Positions 1 through 8,529 of a stretch of 40,731 nt of DNA are shown here, in pieces (position 1 is the first letter of the stretch; the number at the start of each line of letters is the position of its first letter). The notes beneath the pieces are model-generated. The model was not told where the DNA came from and searched no databases. It saw only the letters and a list, made by a program, of their open reading frames with translations. The translations under genes and the position numbers were made by a program. The stretch is taken from positions 1-40,731 of the forward strand of contig CACZCH010000012.1 in NCBI GenBank assembly GCA_902779645.1, given 5' to 3'. The DNA is from an uncultured bacterium. Lineage in GTDB: Bacteria; Cyanobacteriota; Vampirovibrionia; Gastranaerophilales; Gastranaerophilaceae.

Positions 1-318
1 CCTAATATAATTAAATATTTTAAAACATATTTTTCTCGTAATATTAATATTGATAATTCAGATTTGACAGAAGGTAAAAAATATAAAAAAGAAAAAGGTA
101 TTTGGCAGAGCAGATATTGGGCTCATATTATTTTAGATGAAAACGATTTAAACAAACATATTGATTATATTCATTATAATCCAATGAAACATTATAATAT
201 TGCACCAAAAGACTGGGAATATTCATCATTTAAAAAATATGTGAATAACAAATTTTATGATATAAATTGGTGTAATTTTGATGACAAATACAAAATTTCA
301 GAGTTAGATTTAGAATAA
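1..318 (+). CDS. REP-associated (RAYT/Y1-type) transposase, C-terminal part, cut by window edge
   Basis: The reading frame is open from base 1 to the TAA at 316-318, so only the C-terminal ~105 residues are visible. The stretch IWQSRYWAHIILDENDL followed by HIDYIHYNPMKH is the hallmark tail of IS200-related REP-associated tyrosine transposases (Y1_Tnp family), which nick single-stranded DNA at REP hairpins. The catalytic HUH motif and most of the fold would lie upstream, outside the window. A perfect hairpin of the REP kind lies 14 bases after the stop. Whether the gene is intact cannot be judged from here. An in-frame TTG at 64 is inside the protein, not its start. Confidence 0.85.
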   Translation, partial: PNIIKYFKTYFSRNINIDNSDLTEGKKYKKEKGIWQSRYWAHIILDENDLNKHIDYIHYNPMKHYNIAPKDWEYSSFKKYVNNKFYDINWCNFDDKYKISELDLE

Positions 319-332
319 TTAATAATGTTTTT

Positions 333-350
333 GTCGGGTTAAAACCCGAC
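333..350. repeat. REP-like palindrome after the RAYT transposase
   Basis: GTCGGGTTAAAACCCGAC is a perfect inverted repeat (8-base arms, AA centre). Neither side has a clear T-run, so it is not an obvious terminator. Its place just after a RAYT transposase and its GTCGGGTT...AACCCGAC form fit the REP hairpins these enzymes recognise. No second copy was noticed in this window. Confidence 0.5.
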
Positions 351-399
351 CTATAATTAAGATAGTCAATATATGTGTTCTTTCTTCTCAAACTGACTG

Positions 400-1548
400 T
401 TATTTTACAACAGTTAGTCCGCTTATCATATAAAATGAGCCACAGATAATATTCAATTTGTCCGGCGTTAAGATAAAGTTATTATCATACTTTTTTGTTG
501 TATATGGGCAGGCTTGTTTAAGTTCCTCAAAAGTACAAGCATCAGGGTAATCAAACTCATTCAAATAAATCTCGTCCCGTTCTCTAAACAAAATTTCCAT
601 CATTTTTTTGTAATCTTTTCTGCGAAGTGCGCCAAAAACAAATCTGCGTTCTTGGTTTGGGTAGTAGAAATCCAAATTATCTCTGAGTGCCTGAACTCCG
701 TTAGGGTTATGGCAGGCATCTATTATGAGGTTTTTATCTTCTAGATATTCAAACCGGCATGGGTGATGAACGTTTTTTAATCCTTCAATAATCTGTTCAT
801 CGGTTATGTCTTTGAATAAATAATTAATCGCTGTGATAACAAGTGCCAAATTATCAAGCTGGTGTTTGCCTTTTAAAGAAAGTGCATCTGCAAATTTTTC
901 AGGTACAAACGGCGATACAAGTATAAACATAGAATCACATTCATCTGCCTTGTCTCTGATTGGTTCGTATCCCATACTTGTTATAACAGGACAATTAGGT
1001 TTAATAATACCTGCTTTTTCATAAGCAATCTCGTCTTTTGTGTTTCCGAGTCTGTCAGTATGGTCTAAATCTATTTGGGTAATAATTGAACAGAGGTTTT
1101 CTTTAATAACATTTGTAGCATCTAATCTGCCTCCAAGTCCAGTCTCAATTACGGCAATATCAACACCCTGTTCTTTAAAATACAAAAACATCATAACAGT
1201 AAGTATTTCAAACTCGGTTAAATGAACTCCAACAGAGGTAATTTGCTCTACGTATTTGGCAAAATCTTCTTTTGATATACATTTACCCCCAACTTGAATT
1301 CTTTCCGTGTATTCCCAAATGTGAGGGCTTGTATAAAGTCCTGTTTTATAACCGGCAGTTCTTAAAATACTTTCAAGCGTTGCGCAGACTGAACCTTTTC
1401 CGTTTGTTCCCGCAACATGGATATACTTTAATTCGTCTTGCGGATTACCAAGTTTTTTAAGCGCCAAGCGTATTCTGTCCAGCCCCAAATCGATATAAAA
1501 ATTATCATTACTTGTTAATATTTCTATTGCTTTCTCATAACTTATCAT
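400..1548 (-). CDS. folC: Bifunctional folylpolyglutamate synthase / dihydrofolate synthase
   Basis: FolC is the cytoplasmic ATP-dependent ligase that adds glutamate to dihydropteroate and to folates. The P-loop HVAGTNGKGSVCATLES and the second Mur-ligase-type motif VIETGLGGRLDATN are present, with the C-terminal domain (DACHNPNG) intact. Length is 382 residues with the start chosen here (MISYEKAIEIL), which matches where the family normally begins. A start 14 codons upstream (1590) is possible but would leave only 13 bases before the divergent permease gene, has no ribosome binding site, and adds residues not typical of FolC. At 1548 there is no Shine-Dalgarno either, but a TACGAT hexamer lies exactly 6 nt upstream, suggesting a leaderless mRNA. 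Confidence 0.93.
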   Translation of the reverse strand: MISYEKAIEILTSNDNFYIDLGLDRIRLALKKLGNPQDELKYIHVAGTNGKGSVCATLESILRTAGYKTGLYTSPHIWEYTERIQVGGKCISKEDFAKYVEQITSVGVHLTEFEILTVMMFLYFKEQGVDIAVIETGLGGRLDATNVIKENLCSIITQIDLDHTDRLGNTKDEIAYEKAGIIKPNCPVITSMGYEPIRDKADECDSMFILVSPFVPEKFADALSLKGKHQLDNLALVITAINYLFKDITDEQIIEGLKNVHHPCRFEYLEDKNLIIDACHNPNGVQALRDNLDFYYPNQERRFVFGALRRKDYKKMMEILFRERDEIYLNEFDYPDACTFEELKQACPYTTKKYDNNFILTPDKLNIICGSFYMISGLTVVK

Positions 1549-1554
1549 AGTTTT

Positions 1555-1560
1555 ATCGTA
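1555..1560 (-). promoter_or_regulatory. -10 hexamer of folC, leaderless arrangement
   Basis: On the minus strand TACGAT is followed by six bases (AAAACT) and then ATG at 1548. No Shine-Dalgarno is seen and no strong -35. The same spacing recurs at several other genes of this window. Confidence 0.45.
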
Positions 1561-1591
1561 TAACAATCTTTTATTAAAATCCATTTTCATT

Positions 1592-1597
1592 TAAAAT
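1592..1597 (+). promoter_or_regulatory. -10 hexamer of the ABC permease gene, leaderless arrangement
   Basis: TAAAAT, six bases (AGTTTT), then ATG at 1604, with no Shine-Dalgarno. It shares the 55-base divergent gap with the folC promoter. Confidence 0.45.
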
Positions 1598-1603
1598 AGT
1601 TTT

Positions 1604-2410
1604 ATGAAAAAAATATTTTTGTATTTTGTTTTAATTCTTCTTGCGCTTTCAATGATATTGCCGTTTTTTATGATGTTTTTGATATCTTTGAGTGGTGAGG
1701 AGAATATTTTTAGCGATTACAGAAATATTAATCTTTCTTTCTGTGCATACAAAAATGTATTCAATTCAATTCCTGTTATAAAATATTTTCTTAACAGCCT
1801 GATTGTTGCACTATCTACAACAATCGGTCAGGTTGCAATATCTGCTCTTGCAGGATACGGATTTGCAAGAATGGATTTTAAGGGAAAAGATATTTTATTT
1901 TTTGTCTTTATTTTGACAATGATGATTCCGTCGCAAGTTAATATCGTACCACTTTTTTACATTATGAGTAAGCTTGGCTGGATTAATACATATCAAGCGC
2001 TTATTGTTCCGGGGCTGTTCGGCGGATTTGGGGTATTTATGATGAGGCAGTATTTTATTAGCTTCTCCAAAGAGCTTGAAGAGGCCTCAAAACTAGACGG
2101 GTGCAATATTTGGCAGACATTTTTCAAGGTTGCTCTTCCTTGCGCTATACCTGCTATTGCAACGCTGAGTATTTTTACTTTTGTAACGACTTGGAATAGC
2201 TTTATGTGGCCGTTGATTGTCACAAATACGGAAAGCATGCGAACTCTTGCTGTCGGCTTAACTATATTCAAAAGTACATTCAGAGAAGTAACGTTGTGGG
2301 GTGAATTAATGGCATGTTCTTGTATCTGTTCAATACCTGTAATTTTGGTATTCATAACAGGGAAAAAATATTTGATTAATAACCCTTTAGATGGTGCTGT
2401 GAAGGGATAG
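1604..2410 (+). CDS. Sugar-type ABC transporter permease (MalG/UgpE family), orphan
   Basis: This is an inner-membrane permease subunit of a CUT1-type carbohydrate importer. It has 268 residues, the normal size for the MalG/UgpE side of the heterodimer, with a hydrophobic N-terminal segment (residues ~4-30) and about five further membrane stretches. The coupling loop EEASKLDGCNIWQTFFKVAL (EAA motif with the conserved DG) is intact, so it should dock on a MalK/UgpC-like ATPase. No partner permease or ATPase gene is adjacent; the only other transport part in the window is a solute-binding lipoprotein near 13.2-14.3 kb. The substrate cannot be told from sequence. The start has no Shine-Dalgarno but a TAAAAT box 6 nt upstream. 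Confidence 0.9.
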   Translation: MKKIFLYFVLILLALSMILPFFMMFLISLSGEENIFSDYRNINLSFCAYKNVFNSIPVIKYFLNSLIVALSTTIGQVAISALAGYGFARMDFKGKDILFFVFILTMMIPSQVNIVPLFYIMSKLGWINTYQALIVPGLFGGFGVFMMRQYFISFSKELEEASKLDGCNIWQTFFKVALPCAIPAIATLSIFTFVTTWNSFMWPLIVTNTESMRTLAVGLTIFKSTFREVTLWGELMACSCICSIPVILVFITGKKYLINNPLDGAVKG

Positions 2411-2455
2411 AAAATTAAAAGAGCGGGTTGATTAAGTTTAAGTTGGTAAAAGAAT

Positions 2456-2487
2456 AATGGCGGTTTTGCATTTGCAAAACCGCCATT
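2456..2487. terminator. Bidirectional terminator between permease and iron alcohol dehydrogenase
   Basis: A 14-base perfect stem (AATGGCGGTTTTGC and its complement) with a 4-base loop lies between two convergent genes. The arm ends are A/T-rich rather than followed by a long T-run, so termination strength is uncertain. Confidence 0.7.
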
Positions 2488-2508
2488 TATATATGAAATT
2501 ATTAAATA

Positions 2509-3702
2509 TTATAGAGATTCTCTGTATATTGCAGAAACAGCTTCTCTTGTTGCTTTAGTAGGAGCAATGCTCAATAATCCGTCAAGAGAGGGTGTGGTGA
2601 AAGCAAGTTCTGTTAATTTTTCTACATCAGCTTCTGTGAAACCTTCGTCAGTTAATTTGTTTGGTACATCAACTGATTTTAGCCATTCATAAACGCCTTG
2701 AGCTGTTTTTTCAGCACTTGATGTGTCTTTCACAATCGGTTCTAAGATGTATGAAAGAGTTTCAGATTTAGCTGAATAAATATTTCTTATAACAGCAGGA
2801 AGCAATATAGCTAAGCCTAAGCCGTGAGAAAAATCAGGTTTCATCGCACTTAGCGGGTGTTCAAGTGCGTGAGTGTAGTGCAGCAGTCCGTTATCAAAGC
2901 ATACACCTGCAATCATTGCTGCGTAGCATAAATAGTATCTTGCTTCTTTGTCTGTGGGGTTTGAGATAGCTTTTGGCAAATATTTACCAACCAATTCTAT
3001 TGTTTCTCTTGCAAGTGTAACAGCGTAAGGAGATGCAACCACAGAAGTTGCAGCTTCAACAACGTGGTTAACTGCGTCAATAGAAACGTATCTTGTTTGT
3101 TTTGGTGATAAACCTAGCATTAAATCAGGGTCATCAATTGCAAACTCAGGATATATGCAATCATATGCAATAGCAGGTTTGTAATTCTTTTCTAAAATTG
3201 TTGCTACTGCAAATCTGTTTGTTTCACTTCCTGTACCGTGTGTAAGGTTTATTGCTACAATCGGAGCTGCTTCTGTCGGGGTGAATTTGAATTCATATAA
3301 ATTGCTTCCTGTTTCGTTTGGATATTTCAGAAGAATTGCAACAGATTTACCTGCATCAGTCGGAGAACCTCCGCCAATAGTAATTACTGCTTTTGCTCCA
3401 AATTCGCGAGCCATTTTTGCTGCCTCATCAATAGCTTCCGTTGTCGGATTTGGTGTAACTTTGTCGTAATTTATATATCCGATATTGTTTTCTTTTAAAG
3501 CTTTTTCTACGACAGCCCAAGCACCTGTTGATTTGTATGCATTTCTTCCTGACATAACAACAACTTTGTCAATTCCGCGCTCAGCGTATGTTTTGGCAAT
3601 ATCATTTATCTTTTGAATAGCACCGCAGCCGAAATATACGGTTGTTCTTGTTCTAATCTCTTTAACTTCATTAATATTTAATTCTTTTTCCCAATTTAAC
3701 AT
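2509..3702 (-). CDS. Iron-containing alcohol dehydrogenase
   Basis: A type III (Fe-dependent) alcohol dehydrogenase, 397 residues, interconverting an aldehyde and an alcohol with NAD(P)H. The nucleotide-binding GGGSPTDAGK is present, as are the metal ligands: Asp and His in SIDAVNHVVEAA, and two His in HALEHPLSAMKPDFSHG. HGTGSETNRFAV is the family's usual TSGTGSE-like region. The start at 3702 is set by AAAGGAGA 9 nt upstream; a 44-codon extension in the same frame overlaps the hydrogenase gene and lacks family similarity. It follows the hydrogenase stop by 25 bases and is the last gene of the rex-hyd gene string, which suggests that it disposes of reducing power together with hydrogen production. 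Substrate (acetaldehyde, butyraldehyde or other) is unknown. Confidence 0.93.
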   Translation of the reverse strand: MLNWEKELNINEVKEIRTRTTVYFGCGAIQKINDIAKTYAERGIDKVVVMSGRNAYKSTGAWAVVEKALKENNIGYINYDKVTPNPTTEAIDEAAKMAREFGAKAVITIGGGSPTDAGKSVAILLKYPNETGSNLYEFKFTPTEAAPIVAINLTHGTGSETNRFAVATILEKNYKPAIAYDCIYPEFAIDDPDLMLGLSPKQTRYVSIDAVNHVVEAATSVVASPYAVTLARETIELVGKYLPKAISNPTDKEARYYLCYAAMIAGVCFDNGLLHYTHALEHPLSAMKPDFSHGLGLAILLPAVIRNIYSAKSETLSYILEPIVKDTSSAEKTAQGVYEWLKSVDVPNKLTDEGFTEADVEKLTELAFTTPSLDGLLSIAPTKATREAVSAIYRESL

Positions 3703-3727
3703 ATAAACTCTCCTTTTAGTGTTTTCC

Positions 3728-5269
3728 TTATATTTTCTCAATATCTTTACTTGTATTAGCCAAGTTATCAATGAGCTTTTTAGCTGTTTTTTGGTTATTA
3801 ATTGTTGCGTTACCGCCAATGCATCCGCCTTCACAGCACATAACTTCGATTAAGTTACAACCTCCTTCACATTCTCCTGATGTAGCAAATTTTTTGAGCT
3901 GTCTGATTGAATCTTTGTTCAAACCGTTTATTACCAGAGGTTTCACTGCTTTCTCGTCAGGCAGAGCTGCTTTAACGGATTCCGCTACACCGCCTGTGAA
4001 CCCGAAGTTACGTCCCTGTTTAGATGATTCAACTACGTATTTTGTTTCATCAAGTTCTGTAATTTGGATTTTTTGTGCAACGAATAGTGCGCCGAGTTCT
4101 TCGTAGTTCATAACATAGTCTACGTTAGGATTTTCAAAGCTTTCTGCACGTTTTGCAACGCACGGGCTTATGAATACCGTAACTGCGTCAGGGTATTCTT
4201 TTTTAACTATTTCTGCCGTGTAGTACATAGGAGTTTTTGTATCTGATACGTATGGTTTAATCTCAGGCAAATGTTTTTTTATTAGTTGATTATATCCTGC
4301 ACAGCAAGATGTTGTCATAAAGTTATGTACTTTTTCGTTGTCTTTCTCGCTTGTTTGCTCTTCTTCGCCGTAACCGCCTTCGTTGACCCAAGCATTAAGC
4401 CATTCGGCATTCTTTTCGTTTACCCCTTCCATTCTTTCCAAGAATTCTTTTGCTTCTGTTTTTGCGGTAATATCAGCGCCTTGAGCAACTTCGTATACAT
4501 CGTCAAAACCGGACTTTATAATAGCGGTTTTAAGCTGATAAATATTCCCTGGAAATTGACCTGCAATAGACGGTGCAATCATTGCGATAACTTTTTTATC
4601 GGATTTCATTGCTTTAAGTATATCTACAATTTGGCTTCTTTCGTGAACAGCGCCAAACGGGCAGGCTGCAGTGCATCTTCCGCAATTTATACATTTATCG
4701 TAATCGATGCTTGCAAACCCTGTTTCGTCTTTTTTGATTGCGCCTACGGGACAGGAATCTTCGCAAGGAACAGTAATTTTTACAATAGCGTTATATGGGC
4801 AGGCATTAACGCACATTTTGCACTTTTTACATTTACTGTCATCTATAACAGAACGTCCGTTCACAATAGATATTGCACCAAACTTACAAGCTGTTTGGCA
4901 AGGTCTTGCTACACAACCCTGGCAAAGGTCCGTTACATAGATTCTGTTTGTTTTACATCCTTTACAAGCGGCTTGTAATACGGTTAAGTTCTTATCGCTG
5001 ATTTCTGTTCTTTCAAGAGCCTTTTTAGCGTAAGTGCCGAGAGAAACAGTTTCATCATCTTCTTCTATCGGGAAACCCAAGCCTGCGATGGTTCTGTCTT
5101 TAATAATTGCACGTTCTTTATAGACACAGCATCTATAAGGTACTTCCATACCTTTCGGACGCATAGCGTAAGGTATAAGACGAGTTTGTTCCTCAAAATC
5201 GTCTGACAAAAATGCTTTTATTATTCTGACTAATATTTCTTTTTTTATGTGTATTGCTTGTCCTGCCAT
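3728..5269 (-). CDS. [FeFe] hydrogenase, monomeric group B-like
   Basis: A 513-residue cytoplasmic [FeFe] hydrogenase, expected to evolve H2 from reduced ferredoxin. The N-terminal half carries cysteine clusters near residues 102-128, 147-157 and 169-173, and a classical CINCGRCTAACPFGA (193-207) for 4Fe-4S centres. The H-cluster motifs are L1 TSCCAGY (C322, C323), L2 SPCVAKRAE (C370) and L3 EVMCCEGGCIGG (C479, C483). All cluster cysteines and the proton-transfer cysteine are kept, but L1 lacks the usual proline (Ala instead) and L2 has SPC where CpI-type enzymes have MPC. The long cysteine-rich N-terminus fits group B rather than A. Upstream AGGAAAAATA supports the start. Maturases HydE, HydF and HydG are not in the window. 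Confidence 0.92.
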   Translation of the reverse strand: MAGQAIHIKKEILVRIIKAFLSDDFEEQTRLIPYAMRPKGMEVPYRCCVYKERAIIKDRTIAGLGFPIEEDDETVSLGTYAKKALERTEISDKNLTVLQAACKGCKTNRIYVTDLCQGCVARPCQTACKFGAISIVNGRSVIDDSKCKKCKMCVNACPYNAIVKITVPCEDSCPVGAIKKDETGFASIDYDKCINCGRCTAACPFGAVHERSQIVDILKAMKSDKKVIAMIAPSIAGQFPGNIYQLKTAIIKSGFDDVYEVAQGADITAKTEAKEFLERMEGVNEKNAEWLNAWVNEGGYGEEEQTSEKDNEKVHNFMTTSCCAGYNQLIKKHLPEIKPYVSDTKTPMYYTAEIVKKEYPDAVTVFISPCVAKRAESFENPNVDYVMNYEELGALFVAQKIQITELDETKYVVESSKQGRNFGFTGGVAESVKAALPDEKAVKPLVINGLNKDSIRQLKKFATSGECEGGCNLIEVMCCEGGCIGGNATINNQKTAKKLIDNLANTSKDIEKI

Positions 5270-5346
5270 TATTTTTCCTAACTTATTTATATTATATCTT
5301 ATTTATAACCTTCTTAAGTGTTTAAACAGCTAATTCTCATTTATCC

Positions 5347-5601
5347 CTAGCTTAATTTTTTATCAATTGCTTCTAATACTTTTTCTACTGTTGCTTCGGA
5401 AACAACTTCATCGTCAACTTTTACATAAGGAGCTTTTGAGTATTCCCAGTTAATAGAGCAAAGCCCCAAGCAGTTGCTTCCTGCAATTTCAACTTTATCC
5501 CCGTATCTTTGAGGAATAATGTCATTTAATTCTTGTAAATTGCTTCCGCCCATAACGAAACAAGTTGTACCCAAACATACTTTTACTTCTACTTTTTTCA
5601 T
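5347..5601 (-). CDS. Thioredoxin-like 2Fe-2S ferredoxin (NuoE/HydC-like), second copy
   Basis: This 84-residue protein keeps only the thioredoxin-like 2Fe-2S domain of the NuoE/HoxE family. The four ligands follow the pattern C-x4-C (VCLGTTC) and C-x3-C (NCLGLCS). A NuoF-like flavin subunit is not encoded nearby, so it is more likely a stand-alone electron carrier or partner of the neighbouring hydrogenases than part of an NADH-bifurcating complex. AAGGAGT precedes the start; the phosphatase gene ends 11 bases upstream and the hydrogenase follows after 77 bases, where a TATAAT suggests an additional internal promoter. Confidence 0.85.
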   Translation of the reverse strand: MKKVEVKVCLGTTCFVMGGSNLQELNDIIPQRYGDKVEIAGSNCLGLCSINWEYSKAPYVKVDDEVVSEATVEKVLEAIDKKLS

Positions 5602-5612
5602 ACTAAACTCCT

Positions 5613-6770
5613 TTATACAAATTGTACATTAACCTTTTTTAAATATTTTTCTTCTAACACACTTGCCATTTGTTTTATTATATTCTTTCTAATCTCAATT
5701 TCAATAGGTAAATTTGGATCATAATGAGCCTTATTCATTTGCGCTCCGACAAGAAAATGAATAACATCGCTGTCCAGCAAAAAATCCATAAGAATTTTAG
5801 CGGAATTTTCTTCTGTTTTTCCTGTTTCCAAATATTCGAGCGTCTTAGTTAATGTTAAAATACCTTCAGTCACTAAGTCAACCCCCTTCATTTCAGAAAG
5901 TCCGGGGAGCTTTCCTGAATTAGGCGAAAGCTTTGCTATGACTGGGATATTTAATTCCCTAGAAATGATATTTGCTGTTGTACCGCCTGATATTGCTTTT
6001 TTACCTTTAAATTCCATAAAGAATTTTGCATAATAGCTGTCTTTTTCCTGATGGTATGGAGGGCCTGTAAAAATTAAAGATTCTCTCGGGTCTCTGCAAT
6101 ACAAAGATACAATCGATGTGTCGTCTTTGAGTTCTCTATTTGGTGCAATAAGTCTTATTTGATTAACAAGATAAGTACTTAATTTTTGAGAAGAAATTTC
6201 AGGTTCTTGTTCAAGCTTATTTAAGATAATTTTAATAAGACCGTCTCTTTCTAAGCCCAAAGGATACTGTTTTGTACCCATTGCGACCTGAGTTGCCCCG
6301 TCTGAACAGAATATAATTCTGTCGTATTTTTCAAGCTGAATATTGTAAACTTTCATCTTCCGATTTTTGAAATCTTTTGATTGAATAGTTTGAAATTCCG
6401 GTTTTAAAATTTCTCCATCCCTTATCCATATAAAATCAGGATTTCCTTCTTCGACAATTTTTGCTTTTCCGTTTTCATAGCAGTCAATAGCAGAAAAAGT
6501 CGAGTAGCTGATTCCTCTGACTTTACAAACGGGAAGAGAGTTCATAATAATTTCGCAAGATTTTTCTATATCGGAATTATTTTCCATAAATTTTAATAAC
6601 ATAGTTGATGTCATGCAGGCTAAAATGTTTGCCTTAATTCCGCTTCCGAGTCCGTCAGATAATACAGCAACAACTCTGTTCATATTAGGGAAACGGTTTG
6701 ATGCAAAAAAATCACCGTATGCGTTTTGGTTATATTTCTTTTTTTGAGAACAAGCTATGTCTATGAACAT
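5613..6770 (-). CDS. SpoIIE/PP2C-type serine/threonine phosphatase next to the sensory hydrogenase
   Basis: The N-terminal ~230 residues form a SpoIIE/PP2C-like phosphatase. The metal-binding aspartates are visible in VVAVLSDGLGSG (D39 region), IIFCSDGATQ and LKDDTSIVSLYC. The last ~155 residues, from LIFTGPPYHQ onward, form a separate domain I cannot name, including ISGGTTANIISRELNIPVIA. There is no membrane segment. Its start codon overlaps the stop of the sensory hydrogenase gene (TAATG), implying translational coupling and a functional pair. In other anaerobes PP2C genes are known beside group C hydrogenases. The likely role is to pass the hydrogenase signal on by dephosphorylating a protein; the target is not apparent. 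It is not evidence for sporulation. Confidence 0.85.
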   Translation of the reverse strand: MFIDIACSQKKKYNQNAYGDFFASNRFPNMNRVVAVLSDGLGSGIKANILACMTSTMLLKFMENNSDIEKSCEIIMNSLPVCKVRGISYSTFSAIDCYENGKAKIVEEGNPDFIWIRDGEILKPEFQTIQSKDFKNRKMKVYNIQLEKYDRIIFCSDGATQVAMGTKQYPLGLERDGLIKIILNKLEQEPEISSQKLSTYLVNQIRLIAPNRELKDDTSIVSLYCRDPRESLIFTGPPYHQEKDSYYAKFFMEFKGKKAISGGTTANIISRELNIPVIAKLSPNSGKLPGLSEMKGVDLVTEGILTLTKTLEYLETGKTEENSAKILMDFLLDSDVIHFLVGAQMNKAHYDPNLPIEIEIRKNIIKQMASVLEEKYLKKVNVQFV

Positions 6771-8497
6771 TACTTCATGTCTCCCTTATTAGCCCCCTCA
6801 TATCCTTCTGCAATAGAATTCAAAAGAAGTTCTGTTTCTACCATATGTTCTCCTAATAAGCTTGCAATCTCTTGAACTGTTGCAATGTTTTTTGTAATAA
6901 CTTCTCTTGCTTTTTGCGCAATCTTACTTCTGTCCATTTCAGATTTTGTAACATCTGAAATTACGGCTCCGACAAGTTCGTTATCTTCAATTGTAAATAT
7001 GCTGATATCATAAAGCTTGTCATCTATTGCATAGTGTTCTTGGTGAATATCTTTCCCTGTTTCAAGAGCAGATTTAAACAGTTCGCTGAACGGTACAATT
7101 CTGTCTATTGAAGCACCAGTTAAACCGTCTTGACGAGAAGCAAAAATTTCATACATTTCTTCAGATAAGAACATGTGTTCAAAAGAGTCATTTGCTTCAA
7201 CAATCTCCATATTTGAATCAACAATAACCACAGCAGACGGCATACACCTGAGCATTGCGGCAGCTTTTCTTACTGCTATTTTTCTCATATAAGAAACACA
7301 CTGAGCAGGTTCTGCATCACCTGATATAAGAGCGTTTACAAATTCTCGGCAGCTTGCGTATCCGCATCCTGAGCAGTTAAGTTCGTCTTCTTCAGAATGT
7401 TTGCTGATTTTTCTGAGAGCTTTAGTTATTTGTTCTATTGAATATTCAATCTTTTCTACTGGCATTGGCAAGTATTCTTTTTCTACAACAACTCTGGGTT
7501 CTTTTGGAACATTTTCTCTATATTGAGTATTTGCATATATATCCGAAGTAATAAGTATTCTTGATTTTTCACTAGATAAACAAGGTCCGTTAATGCATCC
7601 TCCTGAACAACCTAAGGCTTCCACAAAAATCTTGTTTTCAATCTTATCAGGGTTAATATTCTGAAGAGATTTATCAATACTATCCAATGAACTTACCGCA
7701 ATAAATGTAACATCATCTTTGTCAATTCCGACCTGTTTTATGGTTTCATTCATGCCACCCTCAAGAGGATATAGAGCGCCTTCATAAGAATTTTCCGGTT
7801 CAAATTTGCAGTTCCCATTAAACGGTATATTTTTAATATCAATAAATTCTTCTTTTATCCAATAATTCAGTTCGTCAAAAGTTAAAGCTGCAGACATCAA
7901 ATCCGGATGAGCATCAGCCTCGTTTTTCTTCGCAATGCATGGTCCTATAAATACAACTTTTATGTCTTCGCCAAGCATTTTTTTCATAAGTTTACAGTGA
8001 GTAAGTGCAGGAGATGCAATAGGAGTAATACATTTGGCAAAATCAGGTTTATAAAGTCTTATATAATCATCTACAACAGGACAAGCTGAAGAAATAAACA
8101 AACCTTTTTCTGCGCTGTTGAGCATCTTAGCAGTTTGAATTGAAACTTCTTGAGCTCCTAATGCTGTTTCTGATACTCCTGCAAAACCAAGATTTTTCAA
8201 GACTGCAATCATTTTCTCCTTTGTAATATTATAAACACCGGCCCAACTTGGAGCTAAGGAAACAAAAACCCTTTTACCTGTCAAAAACAGAGTCTTAACG
8301 ACATCAATATCATTACGGACCCTTTTTGCACCAGCGGGGCAAATCGTTACGCAATGACCGCAAGCAATACATTTTTCATTAATAACAGAGGCGCTGCCAC
8401 CTTGCATACGTATAGATTTGACATGACACTCCCTGATACATTTGTAGCAGTCATTACATTCATTTTTTAATGTATAAACAGGATTCTGTTTTTCCAT
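6770..8497 (-). CDS. Sensory-type [FeFe] hydrogenase with PAS domain (HydS-like, group C)
   Basis: This 575-residue protein begins with two 4Fe-4S ferredoxin motifs (C14-C24 and C43-C53). The H-cluster domain has L1 SSACPV (C139), L2 GPCIAKKNE (C187) and L3 EALGCSGGCINGPC (C297, C301). The proton-transfer cysteine of L1 is replaced by Ala, as in the putative sensory hydrogenase of Thermotoga. A four-cysteine 4Fe-4S element (C375, C378, C383, C400) follows, then a PAS domain (~413-520) and a short helical tail. No kinase, GGDEF or other output domain is attached, so the signal probably leaves through the coupled phosphatase gene. AGAGGT lies upstream of the start. Inferred role: sensing H2 or redox state rather than bulk catalysis. 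Confidence 0.9.
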   Translation of the reverse strand: MEKQNPVYTLKNECNDCYKCIRECHVKSIRMQGGSASVINEKCIACGHCVTICPAGAKRVRNDIDVVKTLFLTGKRVFVSLAPSWAGVYNITKEKMIAVLKNLGFAGVSETALGAQEVSIQTAKMLNSAEKGLFISSACPVVDDYIRLYKPDFAKCITPIASPALTHCKLMKKMLGEDIKVVFIGPCIAKKNEADAHPDLMSAALTFDELNYWIKEEFIDIKNIPFNGNCKFEPENSYEGALYPLEGGMNETIKQVGIDKDDVTFIAVSSLDSIDKSLQNINPDKIENKIFVEALGCSGGCINGPCLSSEKSRILITSDIYANTQYRENVPKEPRVVVEKEYLPMPVEKIEYSIEQITKALRKISKHSEEDELNCSGCGYASCREFVNALISGDAEPAQCVSYMRKIAVRKAAAMLRCMPSAVVIVDSNMEIVEANDSFEHMFLSEEMYEIFASRQDGLTGASIDRIVPFSELFKSALETGKDIHQEHYAIDDKLYDISIFTIEDNELVGAVISDVTKSEMDRSKIAQKAREVITKNIATVQEIASLLGEHMVETELLLNSIAEGYEGANKGDMK

Positions 8498-8529
8498 AAT
8501 TTAAACCTCTTTCAGACACATATAAAATT

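Noticed and set aside
4286..4978. 230-residue plus-strand ORF opposite the hydrogenase gene
   Set aside because: It is rich in Cys and Phe because it mirrors the Fe-S coding strand; the minus-strand frame is a clear hydrogenase.
6770..8497. HydS-like protein as the main H2-producing enzyme
   Set aside because: It lacks the L1 proton-transfer cysteine, carries a PAS domain, and lies beside a phosphatase and a separate catalytic-type hydrogenase.
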